The notes under the pieces: generated by a model
Told to the model about the DNA's origin: nothing
Databases searched by the model: none
What the model saw: only the letters and a program-made list of their open reading frames with translations
Made by a program: the position numbers and the translations under genes
In this document: positions 10,370-18,692 of the stretch, one piece after another
Numbering within the stretch: the stretch's first letter is position 1
Layout: each line of letters begins with the position of its first letter
From: Prorocentrum cordatum
Taxonomy: Eukaryota > Sar > Dinophyceae > Prorocentrales > Prorocentraceae
Assembly (NCBI GenBank): GCA_963575745.1
Contig: CAUYUJ010019617.1
Coordinates: 1 to 64,000 of the forward strand
Length of the DNA: 64,000 nt
Direction of reading: 5' to 3'

Positions 10370-12190
10370 TCGTGGCCTCACCTGGAGCTCCAACGCAAGG
10401 ACCCCGACCCAGTGCCCGCGCGCGCAATGCGTACCCACACCCATTTCGGCACACCCCTCACACGTTTGTTGGCTCAATTAGGGAGAATTCCACCGAAGGC
10501 CCAGTGCCCGCGCCCGCATGCGTCACCCACAACCCCATTTCGGCACACCCCTCACACGTTTAGTGGCTCCATAGGGAGCTCCACCGAAGGCCCCAGTACC
10601 GCGCCCGCCATGAGTCACCCACACACATTCGCACCCCCCATTCAAACGTTCCGTTGCTCCATAGGGAGCCTCAACGAAGGCCCAGTGCCCGCGCCCGCAT
10701 GCGTCACCCACACCCATTCCGGCACACCCCTCACACGTTTCGTGGCTCCATAGGGAGCTCCACCGAAGGCCCAAGTGCCCGCGCCCGCATGCGTCACCCA
10801 CACCCATTTCGGCACACCCCTCACACGTTTCGTGGCTCCATAGGGAGCTCCACCGAAGGCCCCAGTGCCCGCGCCCGCATGCGTCACGCACACCCATTTC
10901 GGCGCACCCCTCACACGCTTCGTGGCTCCATAGGGAGCTCCACCGAAGGCCCAGTGCCCGCGCCCGCATGCGTCACGCACACCCAATTCGGCACACCCCT
11001 CACACGTTTCGTGGCCCCATAGGGAGCTCCGCCGAAGGACCCAGTGCCCGCGCCCGCATGCGTCACCCACACCTTTCGGCACACCCCTCACACGTTTTCG
11101 TGCCCAATAAGGAGCTCCACCGAAGGCCCAAGCCCGCGCACGCAATGCGTCACCCACCACCCATTTCGGCACCAACCCCCTCACACGTTCGTGGCGCCAT
11201 AGGGGAGCCCACGAAGGCCCCAGTGCCGCGCCCGCATGCGTCACCCACACCCATTTCGGCACACCCCTCACAACGTTTCGTGGCTCCATAGGGAGCTCCA
11301 CCGAACGGCCCCAGTAGCCGCGACCACAGCGTCACCACACCATTTCGGCACACCCCTCAAACGTTTCGGGCACATAGGAGCTCCACCGAAGGCCCCAGTG
11401 CCCGCGCCCGCATGCGCACCCACACCATTCGGCACACCCCTCACACGTTTCGTGGCACCATAGGGAGCTCCACCGAAGGCCCCAGTGGCGGCGCTCACAT
11501 GCGCATGCGTCCCGCGCGCCCATTTCGGCACATCCCTGACAGGTTTCGTGGCCCCATCATCCACCGGAGGCCCCAGTGGCGGCGCTCACATGCGTCACCC
11601 ACACACACCCAATTCGGCACACCCCTCACACGTTTCGTGGCCCCATAGGGAGCTCCACCGAAGGCCCCAGCGGCCGCGCTCACATGCGTCCCCGCCACCC
11701 ATCCCGGCACGCCCCTCACAACAACAGGTTTCGTGGCCCCATGGGGAGCTCCACCGAAGGCCCCAGTGCGGCCGCCCGCATGCGTCACCACCCGCACCCA
11801 ATTCGGCACATCCCTCACACGTTTCGTGGCCCCATAGAGAACTGCACCGAAGGCCCCAGTGGCGGCGCTCACATGCGTCCCCGCCACACATCCCAGTACA
11901 CCCCTCACGCGCTTCGTGGCCCCATAGGGAGCTCCACCGAAGGCCCCAGTAGCGGCGCTCACATGCGTCTCCGCCACCAACCCGCCCCCCCCCCCCCCCC
12001 CCGCAGCAGCATCATGTTTCGGGGACCCATAGGGAGCTCCACTGGAGGCCCCAATGGCGGCCCGCACATGCGCTTCCGCCACCCCTGTCGGCACGCCCCG
12101 CGCGTGTTTCATGTCCCCATAGGGAGCTTCGCCAAATGCCCCAGTGGCACCCATCTCGGCACACCCCTCACACGTTCCGTAATCCTACGG
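10370..12190 (+). repeat. ~90-bp satellite array, about 20 units
   Basis: Units carry CACCCACACCCATTTCGGCA, CACCCCTCACACGTTTCGTG, GCTCCATAGGGAGCTCCAC, CGAAGGCCC and GCGCCCGCATGCGTCAC. Successive GTGGCTCC landmarks at 10,742, 10,832 and 10,922 are exactly 90 bp apart. Because 90 is a multiple of three, uninterrupted units read as a 30-residue repeat (including HTPHTFRGSIGSSTEGP) on the plus strand and another on the minus strand. Indels break both frames repeatedly. Later units (11,480-12,130) differ, with GGCGGCGCTCACATGCG. I read this as satellite DNA, not a gene. Confidence 0.85.
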
Positions 12191-12263
12191 GGAGTTCCAT
12201 TGAAGATGAAACCCGCAGCTGCGGTACTGACAACTGCATATGGTTGGGTTCTTCGCCAGGCTA

Positions 12264-12367
12264 ATTTCTGGGTTTCTGTCTTCCCCCCCTCTGCCCATAT
12301 TTGCACATTTTTTTGGGGGGGAATCGACGATGAATTGTGTCTATGTGTTTCTCCCCCTCCTGATTAT
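12264..12367 (+). repeat. Dispersed repeat R1, copy 3 (3' part)
   Basis: Contains TTTCTGGGTTTCTGTCTTCC, GCCCATATTTGCACAT and GAATTGTGTCTATGTGTTTC, matching the second half of the copy at 6,779-6,938. Confidence 0.65.
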
Positions 12368-12369
12368 AA

Positions 12370-13600
12370 CCTTCACGCACCTCAATCCAACTGAGGAGCC
12401 ACTGGGGGAGCCCGTGCACGCGGGACCCAGGCCTCCTCGGCCCATCTGATGATGGGCACGCAGCATCCACGCCACGCCGGACCACCCGGGAGAATGCGCA
12501 AGCCCGAGAGAGACCCACCCTGCCCTGGGCTTCGCTGTGGACATGGCCATCCCACGCAGGTCGACAAACTCGCGGTCCGAAATACCGCGCAGATCGGAAT
12601 CGTGCGCGGCTCCAGCCAGAGGGCCCGAGGCAAAACTATGAAAGCTGTTCATGCCCGGTGCTACAGAAAGCCCTCTCAACTGCGTGGGTCCTCGCAGAGC
12701 AGCAGCACTGTTGGCTTTCATCTTAGAAGACCTACTGTACCTCTATAACGAACAGAACGGCCAACAACAAAATCATACCGTGAGTTGGTCACCCGAGAGA
12801 AAGCCGGTCCAAATAGGGGCCCAAACGATCCCTGGAGCTGCACGCAGACGCCCCGAGAATGGCTCACCGTGCCATCCTTGCCCATCGCCAGCTTGCAGTC
12901 GAACGCGCGAGCGACGGCGACGCGAAGAAGAAGCCGCGACGAGCGTGCCCGCGCAGCTAGAGCTGAGGTCGCCAACGTGAGCGTCGAAATCGATGCACTT
13001 ACCTGGCTCCGCGGGGATGGAAACCAAGGCCATGCCAAAGGGCCCTATTGTTGTGGATGCCATGACAATGGACACCCTAACAATCCTACCATTGAATTAA
13101 GCTTGTGTTTAAACTGTGTATCAAACATGTCTTGTACATCTTGAAAACACATATGCAACATCTAGTAGACATATGGCAATTATTTGGCAGCATGCTTCCT
13201 CTCCACTAATCGACTTCCACAGCCCTGCAGCGAACGCTCGAATGAGGCCGATCGCGAACAATCATCCCGCCACGAGACCCTTGAAAACGAACGAGGGGCA
13301 CTGGACAACCCCTCCCAAGGGCCAGGGGCGGGCGAAGGGAAGGGGGAACTGATGCCGCCGGGCCTCCTGCCAAAGTAAGCCGAAATCAATGCGCTCATGG
13401 CACTCCCGAAGACTTGCCGTCGCTTGGACGTCTATTTCCCGTGCATTTTTGTTGTTCGATGGTCCAGGATGGTCCTCGATGGTTTTCGCCTAGAAGAAAT
13501 GCACGCGTCCGAGCGATGCCAAGGTCCCCAGACATGGGCGTGGAGGCCCCGCCACGCCGAGTGCCCGACTCGGCCCTGAAGGCCTGCCTCCCGCCCGCGT
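12370..13600. other. No recognisable gene
   Basis: Open frames occur on both strands, none with a recognisable motif. A lower-GC patch lies at about 13,040-13,200. Minus-strand frames at 12,341-12,721 could be remnants of a retroelement, but I cannot support that. Confidence 0.45.
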
Positions 13601-13611
13601 GCCCCGCCCCC

Positions 13612-13690
13612 ACCGAGGTCCCACCAAGGCGCCCACCAAGGCGCCCACCAAGGCGCCCACTAAGGCCCCCACGAATGCGCCCACGAAGGA
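13612..13690 (+). repeat. 12-bp tandem repeat
   Basis: CCACCAAGGCGC and variants repeat about six to seven times. Both strands read as short periodic peptides across it. No gene is inferred. Confidence 0.8.
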
Positions 13691-13904
13691 CCTTTAGGAG
13701 AGCTTCGCCCTCGACTGTGGCAGTCAAGTGTAAGTCGAATCGGCATGGCCACGAACCCTGTGACAGTCGCTAGTGGGACGCTAGTGGGGCGCTAGTTGGG
13801 AGTGCAGTGGGGGATACACTGGAGACCTCCACAGCATTCTGAATGCTCCGGGGCCCCTGTTGCCCTGAGGAAAAGTAGGAGGAGAAGGAGAAGGCAGGAG
13901 GAGG

Positions 13905-14065
13905 CAGGATGAGGAGGAGGGAGGAGGAGGAGGAGGAGGAGGAGGAGGAGAAATATGAGAGGCAGGAGGACGCAGGAGGACGAGAAGGAGGAGGAGGAGG
14001 AGGAGGAGGAGGAGGAGGAGGAGGAGGAGAGGAGCAGGAGGAGGATGAAGAGGAAGAGGAGGAGG
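13905..14065 (+). repeat. (GGA)n microsatellite
   Basis: A GGA/GAG tract, the complement of the TCC tracts elsewhere, with scattered CGCA and AAT interruptions. Confidence 0.9.
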
Positions 14066-14514
14066 CAGGAGGCGGAGGCAGAGGATGGGGGCTGGATGGT
14101 GTAGGTAGGAGGAGGGAGCAGGAGGGAAGACAGCCTTGGAGGGCTGGAAAAGAATCCCCACATTGCCCTCATTGAGCCCCCAAAAGGCCCCAGAGCACCG
14201 CAGGTGTTCGAAGAGGGACACGGGAAATCTTTACCAACCGACCCCCCTGTGGTACAGAATCCCGTGGATTTTCTTGGGTGCATCTTGAGGCACCTATCGC
14301 CATCCCTGAAGGGCCCGAGAAAACACCGAGGGGGGGGGGCAAGAGGGCCCCGAGAGGGCCCCTGAAACGTGCCACGGCCATGACACATCTCCGGGGCCTT
14401 CTTGGGACCCTCATGGAGCCCTGTTCGTGTCCTAATTGGCCCCTCTTGGGGGCATCTGGGGGCCCTTCGGGGGTCTTATCGTGGCTCTCCGGGACCGTGC
14501 AGGCCCAACAAACC

Positions 14515-14580
14515 CGACGAGCGAACCCCACGCGACCCGTTAGAGCCCGACTAGCGAACCCCACGAGACCCGTGAGAGCC
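14515..14580 (+). repeat. 33-bp direct repeat, two copies
   Basis: The two units start at 14,515 and 14,548. They share AGCGAACCCCACG, GACCCGT and AGAGCC. The flanks from 14.1 to 14.9 kb show no gene. Confidence 0.75.
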
Positions 14581-14884
14581 GAGCAAAGGCACACGAGAAG
14601 CCCGCGAGGCAAGGCTCATCCAATGCTCGAGAGAGGCATTCTGCGTGCATGGACGACCAGGAAAATGTCGCCACATTATGGATACAGTTGTAAATAACTG
14701 TCGCGCATGTCGTCTTCTGTGCTCGCCCATCGGCATGTGGAATCATCTATGTTGATGTATGCGTCGCGCTCCGTTACTATACTGACCCATGCATATGCGG
14801 TGGAGGTTTGAGATAAGGATGCCTTCGATAAGGTACCCAGGGTCTCGCGACCGATGGGTTGACTCGCTCGGATGTACCACGCCC

Positions 14885-15110
14885 TGCAGCACCGCTAGAA
14901 AATATAAAAAAATACAAAATACGACATTGTGGTAATAAATGGATACGTTATATTATTTATAATACAATTATAAAAACAAATTACAAAATGATATTATCTA
15001 TATCATTATAACTATATCGTTATAACTGATACACTGTAAAATGTAATTATATACGACGCATGTTATAAACATACACAGCAATAGCATATACGATTCTATT
15101 GCATGAAACA
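14885..15110. other. AT-rich island
   Basis: About 220 bp dominated by A and T, with words such as TTATATTATTTATAATACAA and ACTATATCGTTATAAC, in otherwise GC-rich DNA. No frame of note is present. An organellar insert, a decayed element end or a structural element are all possible; only the composition is seen. Confidence 0.6.
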
Positions 15111-15435
15111 AGTATTGCACTACTGTAGCATGCGAACCCCATGGCTACATGCGCATATGCTAACATTCGTGCGTTCAGACCTGGGATTTACTCTGCGCAT
15201 GTCGTACCCGACACCTCGACACGCCTGCCCACCCACCCGCCCACGCCCGCAACCGCGCCCACGGGTGGGGGGGGCGCCGAGGGGGGCGGAGCGGGCGAAA
15301 GCCCTCTGGAATAACTTTGCAAGCACTCCCCCATTGGCCCCCGAGAGCAAACACTGCTCTAGAGTGTTTGGAGGGACGGACGGCGACCTAATTTTCTTCT
15401 TTCTCTCACACACCCTCCGATGACTCCTGCGCCAT

Positions 15436-15465
15436 CCTGCAGTTCCCCCCCCCCCCCCCCCCCCG
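15436..15465 (+). repeat. Poly-C tract
   Basis: A run of about 18 C residues inside an otherwise unremarkable 15.1-15.6 kb segment. No gene is seen there. Confidence 0.8.
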
Positions 15466-15624
15466 TGGCGCCCGCGCCGACTGACACGCGCCACGCCTCC
15501 GCCGTTTCAAAAGGCAAGCGCTTCGAGTAACCTTCTGCTCCCTTCACTATCACGCCTCCTTCCTCCTCGTCATTCAATCACCATCATCATCATGCGCCAC
15601 TCCTCCTTATTCCGTGATTCCTGA

Positions 15625-15840
15625 TCATCATCCTCCTCCTCCTCCTGCCTCCCCCGCCCTCCTCCTCCTCTTCCTCCTCCCCCTCCCCTTCCTCCTCCTC
15701 CCCCTCCTCCTCCTCATCCTCCTCCCCCTCCTCCTCCGCCTCCTCCTCCCTCCTCCTCCTCCTCCTCCTCCTCTCCCACCCCCACACGCCCATGTCCTCC
15801 TCGCCTTCCCCGTCCCCCTTCCCCCCCCCCCTCCTCTTCC
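15625..15840 (+). repeat. (TCC)n tract flanking the retrotransposon on the left
   Basis: TCC/CTC-rich DNA runs up to the base where the SL-like sequence of the retrotransposon begins. A matching TCC-rich tract follows the 3' end at 22,381. The element therefore appears to sit within (TCC)n DNA. Confidence 0.8.
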
Positions 15841-15841
15841 T

Positions 15842-15880
15842 CTCAAGCCACTTTGGCCCAAGCATTTTGTTTGGGCAAAG
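15842..15880 (+). other. Spliced-leader relic at the retrotransposon 5' end
   Basis: AGCCACTTTGGCCCAAG (15,846-15,862) matches the last 17 bases of the dinoflagellate SL exon, AGCCATTTTGGCTCAAG, at 15 positions. It is preceded by CTCAAG (the SL 3' end) and followed by CATTTTGTTTGGGCAAAG, a looser third match. Tandem truncated SL units are what repeated trans-splicing and retro-integration are known to leave. It marks the 5' end of the element about 130 bp before the ORF1 ATG. Confidence 0.7.
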
Positions 15881-15989
15881 GCGTCCGCCTCGCACGTGGT
15901 GCTTGAGTGGCACCCGCAGCTGACCAGACCCTACGCACGCTTCGGTCAGCAGTGCGAGTTGGCTAAAGGGACGCATATCTACCTCAGCC

Positions 15990-17132
15990 ATGGGTGGCAA
16001 GAGCAAGAAGGCCGCCGTTGCAGCAGGGCAGCAGCACCAGTCTGAAGCCCCATCTTCGTCGACCGACTCTTGGACCAAGTGCTCAGGCTGCGGCAAGCGT
16101 GAATGGAACCGCATTCTCGCCAGCCAAGGCGCGAAGTGCGGCAAGTGCGGGTTGAAGCTCACGCAGTACAAACCCAAGGCCAAGGACAAGGGCGACGTGC
16201 AGCAGGGCAACCCTAATCTGCGAGGTGCCGTGGGCGCTGCCCCAGATGCTGTGGCGACTCTGGAGGCCGCGCTGAAGGTCGTGCAGGACCCCTCGGTGAA
16301 GGTGCTCTTGGAGCAGCAGCTGGGCCAGGCTCGTGCAGCCGCGTCCCCGCCCAAGAGCGTGCCCGCCGAGGAGGCGGTGCGCCTGGCGTCGGGCGCCTGG
16401 CGCGACGCCTCAGCCAAGTGGGAGCAGGCCCGCGCCCAGGTCAGCAGGTGCGAGCTCAACCTCCAGCGGGCCCGCGAGCGCGAGGAGGAGACGGCCCGCA
16501 CGCTGGCGCTCGCCGAGATCAGCAAGCGCAGTGCGGTGGCGGCGCTGGCGAAGGCCACGGGCTTAGCCCCAGCGCCAGCCGCCGCAGCCGCCGCGTCCGA
16601 GGTGCCGCTGATCGACCTCTCCGGGGACGAGGGCTTCTTCAACAACGTGGACGACCTCGACTGCTCGCCTGAAGAGCGGGAGGAGCCGAAGAAGATCGAG
16701 AAAGAGCTGCTGGTCGCCAAAGAGAGTGTGCAGTCCAAGGCGGAGCAGGTCGCGCAGTGGCGGGACCGCACCCAGCAGCTTCGCAACGAGGTGCAAGAGC
16801 GCCTGGCGAAGAAGCGCCGCGCTGACGGCGGCGAGGAGGGCGCGCAGGGAGCGGCGGTGCCTGGCGCAGGCGCTTCTGGGAGCTCCCAGCCCGCGGCGGC
16901 AGCGGCAGGCGGCGCGTCGCCCCCAGCCGCGGCGGCCCCCGCAGCGGGCAGCCCAGCGGCTGCAGCCCCCGCCCCCGCGCGCCAGGCTGCTGCAGGCGGG
17001 CCCCAGGCGCCTGCGGACGGCCCCTCCGAGGAGCAGATCAAGGTCGAGATGGGCAGGCTGCGCGCGGCCGCGGCGGCAGGGGCGGAGGCAGGCGCCGACG
17101 CCGCGCCGCAGGCAGCTGCAGAGGGCGCGTGA
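15990..17132 (+). CDS. Retrotransposon ORF1 protein (zinc ribbon, coiled coil)
   Basis: A 380-residue protein starting at an ATG in a good context (GCCATGG). The N-terminus is basic (GGKSKK). A four-cysteine zinc-ribbon-like motif follows: C31-x2-C34 and C50-x2-C53. Residues ~80-290 are Ala/Glu/Arg/Lys-rich and look helical, including RAREREEETARTLALAE, with an acidic spot LIDLSGDEGFF near 205. The tail (~290-380) is Ala/Pro-rich and low complexity. Position and composition fit an ORF1 nucleic-acid-binding chaperone of a LINE; no RRM is recognised. It ends at TGA 17,130-17,132, after which the same frame stays open into the endonuclease. Expected role: coating element RNA in the retrotransposition particle. 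Confidence 0.8.
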   Translation: MGGKSKKAAVAAGQQHQSEAPSSSTDSWTKCSGCGKREWNRILASQGAKCGKCGLKLTQYKPKAKDKGDVQQGNPNLRGAVGAAPDAVATLEAALKVVQDPSVKVLLEQQLGQARAAASPPKSVPAEEAVRLASGAWRDASAKWEQARAQVSRCELNLQRAREREEETARTLALAEISKRSAVAALAKATGLAPAPAAAAAASEVPLIDLSGDEGFFNNVDDLDCSPEEREEPKKIEKELLVAKESVQSKAEQVAQWRDRTQQLRNEVQERLAKKRRADGGEEGAQGAAVPGAGASGSSQPAAAAAGGASPPAAAAPAAGSPAAAAPAPARQAAAGGPQAPADGPSEEQIKVEMGRLRAAAAAGAEAGADAAPQAAAEGA

Positions 17133-18692
17133 GCCCCCGCGGCGGGCAAGGAGGTAGCGGCCTCCTTGCCCATCGAGCCGCCTGGGCCGCCCACCTCTGC
17201 TGGCGGCGCTGATGCTGGCGCCGAGTCGAGCCTGTGCAGCCTCTTCTTCGCGAATGTGACCTGCCTAGGCCCGAAGGCTTGGAATCACGTCACGTCGCCA
17301 GCTTTCGCCAAGCAGTACCAGTACATTGCCTTAACCGAGACCCATGCTGGATGCCACACTCGTTCGAAGTGGGCACGGAGTGCCAGACGGGAGAAGTTGA
17401 GATTCATCGACAACCCAGCCCGTGCGACAGGAAGAGCGACCTCAGCGGCCACAGTGGGCAAGGCCAACGAGGGTGGGGAGCTGTTCATGTCCGAGGGCCA
17501 CCGCTGCGTGCACAGAGTGATTCCGCGGGCTGCCTCTGTGCCTTGTTTCTGTGCTGAGGGCTCAGATGCTCTCGACGGCTTCCTTCCAGTCGTCTTGCAT
17601 ATGACCGGTTTTTCGATCATTGCAGTTGTCTTCTACGCTCACCCTTCGGTAGGATCTGCTGGAGAAAACTTGCAGCGTTTCGCACGTCTTGGAGCTTTCC
17701 TAAAGAGCGTGCAGTTGCCTTGGTTTATAGTCGGTGATTTCAACATTGACATCAGTGTGTTTGACAGGTCGGCGTTCTTGAAGCGAATCAAAGGATTCAC
17801 CAAGCGGGCAGATATAGAATTCACTTGCGTCGGGAGTGCAGGTGGTTCACATATCGATTTTGTTGTTGCGTCCGAGGGCTGTCTTCCTTATATTCACAGC
17901 ATGTCAGCAGTCACAGATGTGCCCTGGAGCCCGCATTGTGGTCTCTCGATTCGCCTGCGTGGGGCTGGGCAGCAGCTTCGCATGCGCTCTCTCGAGGTTG
18001 CTCCCCGCCTCCCCCAGGTCCCCCGCCCCCTCGCCTCCCCCACCGCGGGCTCCAAGAGCAGTGTAGCTAAGCTTGCGCATCAGGAGAAGGTGCAGCAGGC
18101 CCGAGAGCGCATCAGAGCCGAGTGTGATAATTTGTTGTCCGGCGCTCTTTCGGCGTCCAGGCCTTCAGGGCCTGCTGTTCAGGATCTCTCGGAGCCAGGG
18201 GCCGCGGGTGAAAATCCCGAAGCCCTCTCTGCTGAGGACCCTGATTTGGGCCCCGATTTTGAAGGTTTTGATCTGGACTTTGGCCTCGAGGAAGAAGACC
18301 CTTGGGCCGACGAGTCCTGTTTCAAGCCTTGCAGTAGCATAGACCAGCAGCGAATGAGCAGTTGTGACCCGAGTCAGAGCTCGAAAGTCTGTCCGACCTC
18401 TGGAGGGGGATCTGGAAATGGAGTTGGCGAAGGTGAGGGTAGCGGCCCAGCCCCTGCGTCTGGCCCTGGGGGGACGGGCCTCGGCACGGCCGAGGAGCAA
18501 CATAATCTCGCCCCTGCGGATGCTGCTGCCGCTCCTGCTCCCCTCCCGACTTTCTACATCCCCAGCTCCACGTGCGCAGCCATTTCGGCCAGTTCTCGCG
18601 ATGGATCGACACTGTGGAGCGCACTATCTCATGCCATCACGACCTTGCTCAGCCCAGAGTCTCTCGGAGGGAAGGGTTCGACGCGCGAGTGA
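17133..18692 (+). CDS. Retrotransposon endonuclease (EEP/AP-like) frame
   Basis: The frame opens immediately after the ORF1 TGA and stays open for about 519 codons. It shows the ordered motifs of the LINE apurinic-like endonuclease: FANVTCLG near the N-terminus, LTETHAG (catalytic Glu), VGDFNIDI (GDFN motif), SHIDFVV (S-x-I-D-F) and WSPHCGLSI (terminal catalytic His). The enzyme nicks target DNA to prime reverse transcription. No ATG lies upstream of the first motif (only TTG at 17,166), so it probably depends on readthrough of the TGA, reinitiation at a non-ATG codon, or the TGA is a mutation. The C-terminal third is acidic, then Gly/Ala/Pro-rich, and it overlaps the RT frame by about 120 bases. 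Confidence 0.8.
   Translation, partial: APAAGKEVAASLPIEPPGPPTSAGGADAGAESSLCSLFFANVTCLGPKAWNHVTSPAFAKQYQYIALTETHAGCHTRSKWARSARREKLRFIDNPARATGRATSAATVGKANEGGELFMSEGHRCVHRVIPRAASVPCFCAEGSDALDGFLPVVLHMTGFSIIAVVFYAHPSVGSAGENLQRFARLGAFLKSVQLPWFIVGDFNIDISVFDRSAFLKRIKGFTKRADIEFTCVGSAGGSHIDFVVASEGCLPYIHSMSAVTDVPWSPHCGLSIRLRGAGQQLRMRSLEVAPRLPQVPRPLASPTAGSKSSVAKLAHQEKVQQARERIRAECDNLLSGALSASRPSGPAVQDLSEPGAAGENPEALSAEDPDLGPDFEGFDLDFGLEEEDPWADESCFKPCSSIDQQRMSSCDPSQSSKVCPTSGGGSGNGVGEGEGSGPAPASGPGGTGLGTAEEQHNLAPADAAAAPAPLPTFYIPSSTCAAISASSRDGSTLWSALSHAITTLLSPESLGGKGSTRE

Noticed and set aside
10642-12154. Long minus-strand frames over the 90-bp satellite
   Set aside because: They translate the satellite and change frame at indels; no independent coding evidence.
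13792-14388. Leu/Ser/Pro-rich minus-strand frame
   Set aside because: Its core is the GGA/TCC microsatellite.
15590-17194. 534-codon minus-strand frame across ORF1
   Set aside because: Antisense to a well-supported ORF1; Ala/Pro/Ser-rich from GC composition and ending in the TCC tract.
18572-18590. SL-like AGCCATTTCGGCCAG near the start of the RT frame
   Set aside because: The match is short, lies inside continuous coding sequence, and fails at the SL 3' end (no CTCAAG).
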